A stretch of DNA of 14,516 bases, from positions 1 through 14,516 of the forward strand of contig USBO01000037.1 of assembly GCA_900552955.1 (NCBI GenBank), read 5' to 3'. Below the pieces are notes generated by a model that was given only the letters and a program-made list of their open reading frames with translations, searched no databases and had not been told where the DNA came from. The position numbers and the translations under genes were made by a program. Shown here one piece after another: positions 1 to 6,101 of this stretch. The DNA comes from an uncultured Alistipes sp. Lineage in GTDB: Bacteria > Bacteroidota > Bacteroidia > Bacteroidales > Rikenellaceae. Every line of letters begins with the position of its first letter. The stretch's first letter is position 1.

Positions 1-137
1 CCCACAACATGCTCGGTGACGTAGGTGTTGCCGGTCTTTTCCACAAAAGCGGAAGCAGGAGCCTTGCAGACGGGGCACTGTGCCGGGATCTCGCCTTCAG
101 CAATATAACCACAAACGGTGCAAACGTACTTCTTCAT
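1..137 (-). CDS. Reverse rubrerythrin / NADH peroxidase, N-terminal rubredoxin-like part (partial)
   Basis: Only the first 45 or so codons lie in the window; the gene continues beyond position 1. The translation begins MKKYVCTVCGY and shows two iron-binding cysteine pairs, C6-x2-C9 and C21-P-V-C24, the compact rubredoxin-type [Fe(SCys)4] site. It then runs into a TYVTEHVVG segment. A rubredoxin-like domain at the N-terminus followed by what should be a ferritin-like diiron domain is the layout of reverse rubrerythrins, cytosolic NADH-dependent peroxidases that protect anaerobic Clostridia from H2O2 and O2. The diiron domain itself is outside the window, so a stand-alone rubredoxin-like protein is not excluded. 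The start is supported by a GGAGG at 147-151, nine bases upstream of the ATG, and by a strong sigma-A promoter at 224-252. Confidence 0.8.
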   Translation of the reverse strand, partial: MKKYVCTVCGYIAEGEIPAQCPVCKAPASAFVEKTGNTYVTEHVV

Positions 138-223
138 AAGAATAGACCTCCATCATTCTTTTTTATATCAGTTAGAAAACAGGCTGGGCGGTGTTGGTAC
201 TCACCGGCCCTTGTCATGGCTCT

Positions 224-252
224 ATTATAGCGAATAGTTCCTAGTTAGTCAA
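224..252 (-). promoter_or_regulatory. Sigma-A promoter of the rubrerythrin gene
   Basis: On the minus strand there is a TTGACT -35 (247-252) and a TATAAT -10 (224-229) separated by exactly 17 bp. This near-consensus vegetative promoter lies about 85 bases before the rubrerythrin start codon. Confidence 0.85.
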
Positions 253-272
253 GGATAATTTTAAGAATAATT
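249..272. repeat. Tandem 12-bp repeat abutting the -35 of the rubrerythrin promoter
   Basis: TCAAGGATAATT (249-260) is followed directly by TTAAGAATAATT (261-272); 10 of 12 positions match. The pair overlaps the -35 hexamer and extends upstream. Its position fits an operator, or simply an AT-rich UP element. It does not match the PerR palindrome convincingly, so no regulator is named. Confidence 0.4.
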
Positions 273-353
273 CCTATTTATTTTGTCTTACAGATAAATT
301 CCGGCAGGGTCACTAAAAACCATCCTCAAAAACTGTGTGCTTTGCCCTGTGCA

Positions 354-395
354 CCTTAAAAACAGCAAAGCCGCCCTGCACACACAGGACGGCTT
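354..395 (-). terminator. Intrinsic terminator downstream of uraA
   Basis: Arms 368-378 and 385-395 form an 11-bp stem (AAGCCGTCCTG / CAGGGCGGCTT on the minus strand, one G-U pair) with a 6-base loop. Going leftward this is followed by TGCTGTTTTTAAGG. It lies 31 bases beyond the uraA stop codon. Confidence 0.85.
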
Positions 396-425
396 CTGCC
401 TTGTTCTTCCTTCTTCTATGGGAGA

Positions 426-1787
426 TCAGACCTGCAGGTTGCTGCTGGTAGCGGCTTCGGAGCCGTCGGCAGCATCAAACTCGTAGTCGTTGCCGGGCAG
501 GATAGCGTTCAGCAGGATGCCTGCGATCGCGGCCACAGCCAGACCGGACAGGTTGATGGTGACGCTGCCAACGGTAAAGCCAACGCCGCCCACAGAGTTG
601 AAGCCCAGTGCGCACACCAGAATGACAGCGGCCACGATCAGGTTGCGGCTGTTGGTAAAGTCCACGCGGTTCTCCACCACGTTGCGCACACCGATGGCGG
701 AGATCATGCCGTACAGCACAAAGCTGATGCCGCCGATGATGCCGGTGGGGATGGTGTTGATGACAGCCTCAAACTTGGGGCTGAAGCTCAGGATGATGGC
801 CAGGACAGCCGCAATGCGGATGACCAGCGGGTCGTAGATCTTGCTCAGGGCCAGCACGCCGGTGTTCTCGCCGTAGGTGGTGTTGGCCGGGCCGCCCAGC
901 AGGCCGGCCATGGTGGTTGCAAGGCCATCACCCAGCAGGGTGCGGTTCAGGCCGGGGTCGTTGATATAGTTGTGGCCCACGGTTGCGCTGATGGCGGCGA
1001 TATCGCCCACATGCTCCATCATGGTTGCCAGTGCAATGGGGATGATGGTGAACAGTGCGCTGATGAACTCCGGGCTGCCGTCGATGGCAAACAGGCCCAT
1101 GGCCTCCTTGTGCAGAGGGATGCCCACCCATGCAGCCTCAGAAATGCGCTGGAAGTCCACTGCACCGGTCACCAGTGCCACTGCATAGGACACCAGCACA
1201 CCGATGAGGATGGGCAGGATCTTGACCATGCCCTTGCCCCAGATGTTGCACACGATCACGACACCCAGTGCCACAAAGGCCAGGATCCAGTTGGACTGGC
1301 AGTTTTTGATAGCAGAGGGGGCCAGGATCAGGCCGATGGAAATGATAATGGGGCCAGTGACCACCGGCGGGAAGAACCGCATGATGCGGCGGATGCCGAA
1401 GGTGGAGATCAGCAGGCTGGCCACCAGATACACCAGACCGGAAAATGCGACGGCGGCGCAGGCGTAGGGCAGCATCTTGGTGTTGGCAACGGTCAGGTTG
1501 CCGTCTGCATCTGCCAGCATGGGGGCCACGATGGAGAAGCCGCCCAGATACGCAAAGGAGGAGCCGAGGAATGCAGGCACCTTCTTTTTGGTAATGAGGT
1601 GGAACAGCAGGGTGCCCAGACCTGCGCAGAGCAGGGTGGTGGAAACGCTCAGGCCGGTGAGCAGCGGCACCAGCACCGTTGCGCCGAACATGGCAAACAT
1701 GTGCTGCACGCCCAGAATGAACATGCGGCCTGCGCCCAGCTGGCGCGCGTCGTAAATGCCTTTGGAGTAATCGATCTTTTCGCTCAT
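426..1787 (-). CDS. uraA: Uracil permease, NCS2 (uracil-xanthine) family
   Basis: This is a polytopic inner-membrane nucleobase:cation symporter of 453 residues, within the family's usual 400-460. It imports uracil for pyrimidine salvage. The N-terminal signature VQHMFAMFGATVLVP lies at about residues 27-41. The two substrate-site glutamates of E. coli UraA (Glu241, Glu290) correspond to E259 in MMEHVGD and E307 in NTTYGENTG. The NTTYGENTG form of the second motif is typical of uracil permeases rather than xanthine or urate carriers. An AGGAGG (1800-1805) lies 12 bases before the start. The gene is transcribed alone from the promoter at 2023-2051 through a leader of more than 200 bases. That leader carries a peptide ORF and an attenuator, and a terminator follows the gene at 354-395, so expression is probably set by premature termination in response to pyrimidine supply. 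Family assignment is very sure; uracil as substrate is likely. Confidence 0.93.
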   Translation of the reverse strand: MSEKIDYSKGIYDARQLGAGRMFILGVQHMFAMFGATVLVPLLTGLSVSTTLLCAGLGTLLFHLITKKKVPAFLGSSFAYLGGFSIVAPMLADADGNLTVANTKMLPYACAAVAFSGLVYLVASLLISTFGIRRIMRFFPPVVTGPIIISIGLILAPSAIKNCQSNWILAFVALGVVIVCNIWGKGMVKILPILIGVLVSYAVALVTGAVDFQRISEAAWVGIPLHKEAMGLFAIDGSPEFISALFTIIPIALATMMEHVGDIAAISATVGHNYINDPGLNRTLLGDGLATTMAGLLGGPANTTYGENTGVLALSKIYDPLVIRIAAVLAIILSFSPKFEAVINTIPTGIIGGISFVLYGMISAIGVRNVVENRVDFTNSRNLIVAAVILVCALGFNSVGGVGFTVGSVTINLSGLAVAAIAGILLNAILPGNDYEFDAADGSEAATSSNLQV

Positions 1788-1822
1788 GAAGTTTTTCTGC
1801 CTCCTACAGAACTCGCAGCCCC

Positions 1823-1863
1823 AAAAAAAGAGGCACCGCCGTCAGCAAAACGGCAATGCCCCT
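1823..1863 (-). terminator. Attenuator (intrinsic terminator) in the uraA leader
   Basis: Arms 1829-1841 and 1851-1863 pair over 13 bp on the minus-strand RNA, including three G-U wobbles, with a 9-base loop and a run of seven U (1823-1829). On the plus strand the wobbles become A/C mismatches, so the structure is specific to the uraA transcript. It ends 35 bases before the uraA start codon. That position makes it a premature terminator for uraA rather than the end of another gene, because nothing else is transcribed toward it except the uraA leader. Confidence 0.85.
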
Positions 1864-1937
1864 GAAATTTGGGAACAATGATTCCGCCCGGAAATGAGAA
1901 GTGCAATACAGCGCAGTCGATGATTCTTGTGCAGCAT
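1842..1937 (-). CDS. Leader peptide of the uraA attenuator (31 residues)
   Basis: A short ORF begins MLHKNHRLRC and ends ISGALPFC. It is preceded by a strong GGGGGAG Shine-Dalgarno (1944-1950) six bases before the ATG. Its TGA (1842-1844) lies in the loop of the terminator hairpin at 1829-1863. A ribosome reaching the stop codon would cover the hairpin and prevent termination, the arrangement known from the E. coli pyrBI leader, where UTP-dependent RNA polymerase pausing sets ribosome proximity. Seen directly: the ORF, its ribosome binding site and the stop-in-loop geometry. Inferred: translation and pyrimidine sensing. I found no PyrR-binding consensus in the leader. A chance ORF remains possible. 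Confidence 0.55.
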   Translation of the reverse strand: MLHKNHRLRCIALLISGRNHCSQISGALPFC

Positions 1938-2022
1938 GGTGCGCTCCCCCTTTTCATTCAGGCTCTTTCCAAACCGCCGCCAAAAGCCCCGCAAAAGGCC
2001 GCAGCGGGCAGTCCTTCAAGAG

Positions 2023-2051
2023 ATTATAGCAGACTTTTTGCCGCCGTGCAA
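2023..2051 (-). promoter_or_regulatory. Sigma-A promoter of uraA
   Basis: On the minus strand there is a TTGCAC -35 (2046-2051), a 17-bp spacer and a TATAAT -10 (2023-2028), the latter preceded by TGC as in an extended -10. The expected transcription start near 2016 gives a leader of about 230 bases before uraA, holding the leader peptide and attenuator. Confidence 0.8.
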
Positions 2052-2104
2052 CTATTTTGCTTAATTCTCCTGTATTTCCAGCCCGGAAGTTTGCGCCGCT
2101 TCTC

Positions 2105-2133
2105 TTGCAATCCGGCCCAAAGCGCACTATAAT
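2105..2133 (+). promoter_or_regulatory. Sigma-A promoter of the cysteine desulfurase gene
   Basis: TTGCAA (2105-2110) and TATAAT (2128-2133) are 17 bp apart. The promoter faces right and is divergent from the uraA promoter, whose -35 lies 54 bp away. The start codon at 2183 is about 42 bases beyond the expected transcription start. Confidence 0.8.
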
Positions 2134-2182
2134 ATAGCCTACCATTGTAATCTGTATTATAAGAGAATTATCAGGAGAGTTT

Positions 2183-3304
2183 ATGATCTATCTGGATTAT
2201 TCCGCCAATACCCCGGTAGACGAAGCGGTTTTACAGCGCTTTTGCGAGGTGGAGCGCAATTGCCCGGGCAATGCCAATTCCCGCCACGCAGCAGGCACTG
2301 CCGCAAAGGCTGCCATCGATGCCGCCACCCAGAGCATTGCCCGCAGTCTGAATGTGCAGCCCGCCGAGATCATCTATACATCCGGTGCCAGCGAGGCCAA
2401 CAACTTTGCCATCAAGAGCATCGCCCGGCTGGAGCGCCACCATGGCAGACACATCATTTCCACCCCGCTGGAGCACTCCTCGGTGAGCGGCAGCCTGACC
2501 GCCCTGCAGGAGCAGGGATACGAGATCGACCTTGTGGACATCCGGCAGGACGGCACGGTGGACCTTGCCCACCTGAAAGAACTGCTGCGCCCGGACACCA
2601 TTCTGGTGGCCGTCACTGCCGTGGACAGTGAGCTGGGCGTGGTGCAGCCGGTGGCCGAGATCGCGGAAATGTTGAAGGCCTGCCCCCACTGCCACTTCCA
2701 TGTGGATGCCACACAGGCCGTGGGCAAGCTGCCGGTCAGCTTTGCGGGCATCGACACCATGAGCCTGACCGCCCACAAGTTCTACGGGCTGAACGGCATC
2801 GGTGTGCTGGTCAAGCGGCGCGGCCTTGCGCTGGAGCCGCTCATCCATGGCGGCGAGAGCACCACCATCTACCGCAGCGGCACCCCCACCGTGGCGCTGG
2901 CCTGTTCGCTGGCGCTGGCACTGGAAAAGGCAGTGAGCGAGCTGCCCGCCCGGGTGGAGCACATCCGCGCCCTGAACGCCCGCCTGCGCACCGGGCTTGC
3001 CCAATACCCCAAGGTGCGCATCAACAGCCCGGACACCGCCGTGCCGCAGATTTTAAACCTGAGCGTACAGAACGTGAAGGGCACCGTGTTCCAGCGGGAG
3101 CTGGATGCCAAGGGCGTATGCGTCTCGGTCAAATCGGCCTGCTCGTCGGACGGCCTGCCCTCCCGCGCCGTGTTTGCCGTGAGCCATGACCGGCGCAACG
3201 CGCTGTCCTCGTGGCGCATCAGCCTGAGCCACCTGACCACGGAACAGGAGATCACTGATTTTATGCAGGCGTTCGATGCCTGTTACAACGCCCTGACGCA
3301 ATAA
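2183..3304 (+). CDS. Cysteine desulfurase (class V aminotransferase, NifS/IscS-like)
   Basis: This cytosolic PLP enzyme takes sulfur from L-cysteine as an enzyme-bound persulfide, releasing alanine, for Fe-S cluster or tRNA thiolation. It has 373 residues. The N-terminal YLDYSANTP at 3-11 is the family signature. The PLP-binding elements VDATQAVGK (174-182) and the Schiff-base lysine K199 in TAHKFYG are present, and the persulfide cysteine is C320 in SACSS. The gene starts at an ATG with AGGAG (2173-2177) five bases upstream. It has its own promoter and terminator and no IscU or SUF partner beside it, so the sulfur acceptor cannot be read from context. In many Clostridia a similar gene sits next to thiI; none is present here. 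Just after the stop, an AAGGAG and ATG lead directly into the terminator, possibly the remnant of a lost downstream gene. Confidence 0.92.
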   Translation: MIYLDYSANTPVDEAVLQRFCEVERNCPGNANSRHAAGTAAKAAIDAATQSIARSLNVQPAEIIYTSGASEANNFAIKSIARLERHHGRHIISTPLEHSSVSGSLTALQEQGYEIDLVDIRQDGTVDLAHLKELLRPDTILVAVTAVDSELGVVQPVAEIAEMLKACPHCHFHVDATQAVGKLPVSFAGIDTMSLTAHKFYGLNGIGVLVKRRGLALEPLIHGGESTTIYRSGTPTVALACSLALALEKAVSELPARVEHIRALNARLRTGLAQYPKVRINSPDTAVPQILNLSVQNVKGTVFQRELDAKGVCVSVKSACSSDGLPSRAVFAVSHDRRNALSSWRISLSHLTTEQEITDFMQAFDACYNALTQ

Positions 3305-3322
3305 AAAGGAGTATTATGAAGC

Positions 3323-3361
3323 AAGATCCCCCCGCCGACCAGCAGCGAGGGGATCTTTTTT
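3323..3361 (+). terminator. Intrinsic terminator of the cysteine desulfurase gene
   Basis: AAGATCCCC (3323-3331) pairs with GGGGATCTT (3349-3357) across a 17-base loop and runs into TTTTTT. Read on the minus strand the stem is followed by GCTTCATAATACTCC, without a U-tract, so it acts mainly on the plus-strand transcript. The minus-strand spoVM-like gene ends at its edge. Confidence 0.8.
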
Positions 3362-3437
3362 ACTGTTTTTGAATGCCGAACAGTCTGCGCAGAATGCCGC
3401 GCAGCGCCTTGGGGCTTCGGATCACAACTACCTGCAT
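3360..3437 (-). CDS. spoVM: SpoVM-like 25-residue microprotein
   Basis: The ORF encodes 25 residues including SPKALRGILRRLFG. The same segment of Bacillus subtilis SpoVM (26 residues, recalled from memory) is LPKFLGGIVRAMLG, and the whole peptide aligns without gaps, keeping the helix-breaking proline at position 9. SpoVM is an amphipathic helix that recognises positive membrane curvature on the forespore and anchors SpoIVA for coat assembly. The position agrees: in B. subtilis spoVM lies directly downstream of thiN (yloS), and here a thiN 3' end lies 76 bases upstream on the same strand. A purine-rich AGGCGGGGAG precedes the ATG, with a short spacer. Faecalibacterium is not known to sporulate, so this may be a retained or repurposed gene. 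The match is short but the position strengthens it. Confidence 0.72.
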   Translation of the reverse strand: MQVVVIRSPKALRGILRRLFGIQKQ

Positions 3438-3483
3438 ATGCTCCCCGCCTTTCCGTTTTCTGGCCCATCCTATGCAGGCAGGG

Positions 3484-3499
3484 GCCGGAACGTTCCGGC
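3484..3499. repeat. 16-bp perfect palindrome between thiN and spoVM
   Basis: GCCGGAACGTTCCGGC is self-complementary throughout, 14 bases after the thiN stop codon. It has no following U-tract, so it is more likely an RNA stability or processing hairpin, or a protein-binding site, than a terminator. Confidence 0.4.
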
Positions 3500-3513
3500 A
3501 AGGGCAGCAGCGC

Positions 3514-3891
3514 TCAGTCTGCGATGGTCTCCACCACCACCAGCGCACCGCTGCGGGTGGAGATGGTGATGCAGTCCGACCCGGCAGCGTACTCGTTGCT
3601 GACGCCCAGCGGGTAGCTGGCGGTCAGCTCCGCATCGGTCAGCTCATAGTAGGAGCCGCGCTCGCACACGCCCTGCGCCCTGCCCTCCATCGGGAAGGCC
3701 GAGAAGAAGAAGTACTTCTCCTTCGGGTAGCGGCGGGTCTCGCCGGGCATCACGAAGGTGATGCGGCTGCGCTCATCCAGCAGGGTGGTGCGCACACCGC
3801 GCTGTTCCAGCCCAAGGCCGGTGCACAGGTTTGCAAGGGTGTGCTCCACCCGTCTGCCGCCAAGGCCGCCCAGCAGCAGCACCTCGGGCTG
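3514..3891 (-). CDS. thiN: Thiamine pyrophosphokinase, C-terminal 125 residues (5' end missing)
   Basis: The motif LLLGGLGGRRVEHTLANL at the start of this segment is the nucleotide-binding signature of thiamine pyrophosphokinase, which converts thiamine plus ATP to thiamine diphosphate. The rest (TTLLDERSRITFVMPGE, then FFFSAFP and a C-terminal beta-domain ending VVVETIAD) matches the thiamine-binding half of the enzyme. A full protein has about 210 residues, so roughly the first 85 are missing. In their place the frame runs without a stop into a membrane antiporter of Bacteroidetes type. I read this as an assembly join, so the 5' boundary is approximate. The downstream SpoVM-like gene matches the order in Firmicutes. 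Confidence 0.82.
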   Translation of the reverse strand, partial: QPEVLLLGGLGGRRVEHTLANLCTGLGLEQRGVRTTLLDERSRITFVMPGETRRYPKEKYFFFSAFPMEGRAQGVCERGSYYELTDAELTASYPLGVSNEYAAGSDCITISTRSGALVVVETIAD

Positions 3892-3903
3892 CAGCAGCTC
3901 GTC
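3886..3903. other. Chimeric junction between a Clostridia-type and a Bacteroidetes-type sequence
   Basis: Read on the minus strand, antiporter sequence (LFVTLGLLVNIDELL) changes to thiamine pyrophosphokinase sequence (PEVLLLGGLGGRR) within about six codons, in frame. The area is a CAGCAG/CTGCTG-rich stretch that could supply short overlap homology. Promoter type, codon use, ribosome binding sites and gene content all change at the same point. Both proteins are cut mid-domain. No insertion sequence, attachment site or integrase is visible. Confidence 0.8.
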
Positions 3904-4791
3904 GATATTGACCAGCAGCCCCAGCGTGACGAACAGGATCACCTGAAAGAGCCATGTGAAGCCGTCGAAGAAGGTGCCCAGCGTTTTTTTGTGCATGAGC
4001 GGGTAGTTGCCCACGACCAGCCCCGCGACGTAAACGGCAAGGTAGCCGTTGCCCCGGATCATGTCGGTCACCGAGAAGGTCAGGAAGACGAACGCCAGCA
4101 GCAGCACGGCATAGAGCGACTGGTTGGCGATGTTGAGCCGGTTGATCGACCACACGGCCAGACGGCCGAAGCCGTACCCCGCGACGACGCCGACGCTCAT
4201 CCCCACGACGAACCACACGAAACTCATCCCGAAGCTCACGTCTGCGCCCGGAGTCAGCAGTCCGACCAGCAGAATGGTCAGGATATAGGCCATCGGGTCG
4301 TTACTGCCGCTCTCCAGCTCGAGCAGCGGCTTGAGGTTCTCGCACAACCCCTGCCGGCGGCTGCGTAGAATCGAGAAGACCGACGCCGAGTCGGTCGACG
4401 ACATGGTGGCGGCGAAAAGCAGCGCCAGCAGGAACGGCATCCGGGCATTGCACCACGGCGCCGCCACATAGACGAACCCCGCCACGATGAGCGCCGTGAG
4501 CGCCACGCCGACCGTGGCCAGCACCACGCCCGGGCCGATCACAGGCCGGATGGCGCGGTAGCGGGTGTCCATTCCGCCCGAAAAGAGGATGACGCTCAGG
4601 GCCACCGTCCCCACGAACTGCGCCACGGGGGCCGAATTGAACGAGATGATCCGAAGTCCGAACAACATGCCCACACCGAGGAACAGCAGCAGCGCGGGAG
4701 CGCCGAACCGATAGGCCACCTTACCGGCGAAGACGGAGACCAGCAGCAGCAGCGCGCCGATCAGAATGATATTTTCAGTGGTCAACAACAT
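3892..4791 (-). CDS. CPA1-type potassium(sodium)/proton antiporter, N-terminal 300 residues (3' end missing)
   Basis: The protein begins MLLTTENIILIGALLLL and contains about nine predicted hydrophobic helices. It resembles the NhaP2/CvrA group of inner-membrane cation/proton antiporters, which regulate cytosolic K+ or Na+ and pH. Family motifs are LFSGGMDTR (69-77), the STD triplet (132-134) and ESGSNDP (160-166), which carries the ion-binding Asn-Asp pair. The open frame extends to 4839, but the ATG at 4791 is preferred because the 16 residues before it are not family-like. A complete protein would have further helices and usually a TrkA-C-type regulatory domain. Here it breaks off at about residue 300 into thiamine pyrophosphokinase sequence. 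The two-helix membrane protein gene lies 84 bp upstream on the same strand. Confidence 0.85.
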
Positions 4792-4875
4792 AACGACACA
4801 ATTTATTCTCCGCAAAACGGCCCGAGCGCCGAACCGCACGGCGAAGACCCGCAGGTCCCCGCCCCAAAACGGACG

Positions 4876-5391
4876 CTACCCCTGGTCGCCGCGCCGCACG
4901 ACGTGCAGCTCCGTGAGCGGGCGCTCCTCCAGTTCCACGTATTCGAATGCTTGACAGGCCACGAACGCATCGTCGGCCGTATGGTAGGCGACCAGACGCA
5001 CCGACGCCACGTCGCTCTGTGCGACGGCGCGCAACCGCACCCAGTCGTGACGCGTCAGGCAGTCGGCCACGACCGTCGCAGCCGATTTGGCGTAACGGCG
5101 TTCCGTCCAGATCAGCGGAACCCGCCGTTCGCCGTAAAGCGGTACGCCGCTGCCGCCGAACAACCGGACGAGCAGCGACGAAACACCCGCTGCAAAGATT
5201 ACGCCGCCGAAAAGCACCAGCGCCGATTTCCAGTCGCCGTAATCGGCACGCGCGGGCAGCAGCCCGTTGACAATGAGCAATGCGACGCCTGCCGCGGCAA
5301 GCAGCGCTGACGGGAGCAACGATTTGCGTCCCTTTACGACGATCCCGTCGGGCAGCGCGTAGAGACGCTCTGCCAATTCATTTCTATTCAT
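4876..5391 (-). CDS. Two-helix membrane protein of unknown function
   Basis: I do not recognise a family. The 171-residue protein has a charged N-terminus, a hydrophobic hairpin (about 25-46 and 56-78) and a soluble C-terminal part of about 90 residues. That part is rich in acidic and aromatic residues (AYHTADDAFVACQAFEYVELEE), suggesting a small cytosolic domain anchored by two helices. The gene lies 84 bp upstream of the antiporter on the same strand, so the two may be cotranscribed. The Bacteroidetes-like codon use and the signal-less N-terminus ending in a transmembrane hairpin support a genuine gene. Confidence 0.7.
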   Translation of the reverse strand: MNRNELAERLYALPDGIVVKGRKSLLPSALLAAAGVALLIVNGLLPARADYGDWKSALVLFGGVIFAAGVSSLLVRLFGGSGVPLYGERRVPLIWTERRYAKSAATVVADCLTRHDWVRLRAVAQSDVASVRLVAYHTADDAFVACQAFEYVELEERPLTELHVVRRGDQG

Positions 5392-5478
5392 AACGATTCA
5401 CTTATTTCAACCTGTTGAGATCGGGAGCGTTTCCACGGAAATTTCCGCCGCCCCGTTTGCGGAATGACGCCCTTCGGG

Positions 5479-5508
5479 CGGAAAACACCGGCCGGTCCGA
5501 AGACCGGC
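5479..5508 (-). terminator. UUCG-loop terminator after the small secreted-protein gene
   Basis: On the minus strand GCCGGTC-TTCG-GACCGGC (5491-5508) forms a 7-bp GC-rich stem capped by a C(UUCG)G tetraloop, followed by CGGTGTTTTCC. It starts 11 bases after the stop codon at 5519. A second small hairpin (CGCCC / GGGCG, 5468-5480) follows. The U-run is short, so termination is likely but not certain. Confidence 0.55.
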
Positions 5509-5518
5509 GGCAGACAGG

Positions 5519-5911
5519 CTAAATAAGTAACCGGCGCATCCGGAAGACGTAATGGTCGGTCGGGTGCAGCACGGCACGGAGTGTCGGGTCAGCCAAACGG
5601 ATGAAACGGCGGCATCGCAAATCGGCCGCCGCAAAGGAGGGCGATCCGCCGTGGCGCAGGAGACGGCCGCCGGATACGGCGGTCACGGGACAGCGCCGCA
5701 GCGCACCGGAGCTCTCCGCGCCGAAATGGAGATGCGCCGGATTAGAGGCATACTCCGTCAGCGCATCGTCCAGCATCCGACGGCAGACGGTCAGTTCGCC
5801 GCCCCGCAGCGCAGCGGGTGCCGCGACGCTCGTTGGCAGGCACATGCCCTCCTCCGCACCGCCCGACAGGACGGCGACACAGGCCAGCAGTATGACGATC
5901 CATTTGCGCAT
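5519..5911 (-). CDS. Small secreted protein of unknown function
   Basis: The 130-residue product starts MRKWIVILLACVAVLSGG, a clear Sec signal peptide with cleavage expected near residues 19-24. The mature part of about 107 residues has two cysteines beyond the signal region and a basic C-terminus ending HYVFRMRRLLI. I recognise no enzyme motif. The open frame extends upstream to 6187, but that extension is cysteine- and proline-rich and unlike a protein, and the signal peptide fixes the start at 5911. A promoter-like -33/-7 pair lies so close that the transcript may be nearly leaderless. The choloylglycine hydrolase gene is divergent, 190 bp away. Confidence 0.6.
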   Translation of the reverse strand: MRKWIVILLACVAVLSGGAEEGMCLPTSVAAPAALRGGELTVCRRMLDDALTEYASNPAHLHFGAESSGALRRCPVTAVSGGRLLRHGGSPSFAAADLRCRRFIRLADPTLRAVLHPTDHYVFRMRRLLI

Positions 5912-5917
5912 CGGGAA

Positions 5918-5948
5918 CGAAGATACGGATAAACATGGGAAAATGCAA
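5918..5948 (-). promoter_or_regulatory. Bacteroidetes-type promoter candidate for the secreted-protein gene
   Basis: On the minus strand TTGC (5945-5948) and TATCTTCG (5918-5925) are 19 bases apart, close to the TTTG / TAnnTTTG pattern used by the Bacteroidetes primary sigma factor. The start codon is at 5911, leaving almost no untranslated leader. The rest of 5912-6101, also the upstream region of the plus-strand hydrolase, shows no convincing plus-strand promoter. Confidence 0.45.
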
Positions 5949-6101
5949 GCGCCGGCGCAATTCTGTCGGGGCACGACATGCATTCGCGGTTTGCCGCAAG
6001 GCGGCGCAGCGGTCTGCCGCGCGAACTTTTCCGTCCCCGAACCGCATGATTTGCACGGAATTTGGTCGGAGCATCCTCCGAAACAACCAATCGGAATGCT
6101 T

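Noticed and set aside
972..1865. A 297-codon plus-strand frame opposite uraA
   Set aside because: The His/Gln/Gly/Asp-rich translation with no family resemblance is a shadow of the uraA reading frame.
3514..4839. A genuine new bifunctional antiporter-thiamine pyrophosphokinase protein
   Set aside because: Both halves are truncated inside their domains, and the genomic background changes at the same point. A join of two genomes explains it better.
5601..6095. N-terminal extension of the choloylglycine hydrolase frame back to 5601
   Set aside because: It overlaps the oppositely oriented secreted-protein gene and is not protein-like. The signal peptide and nucleophile position fix the start at 6102 or 6096.
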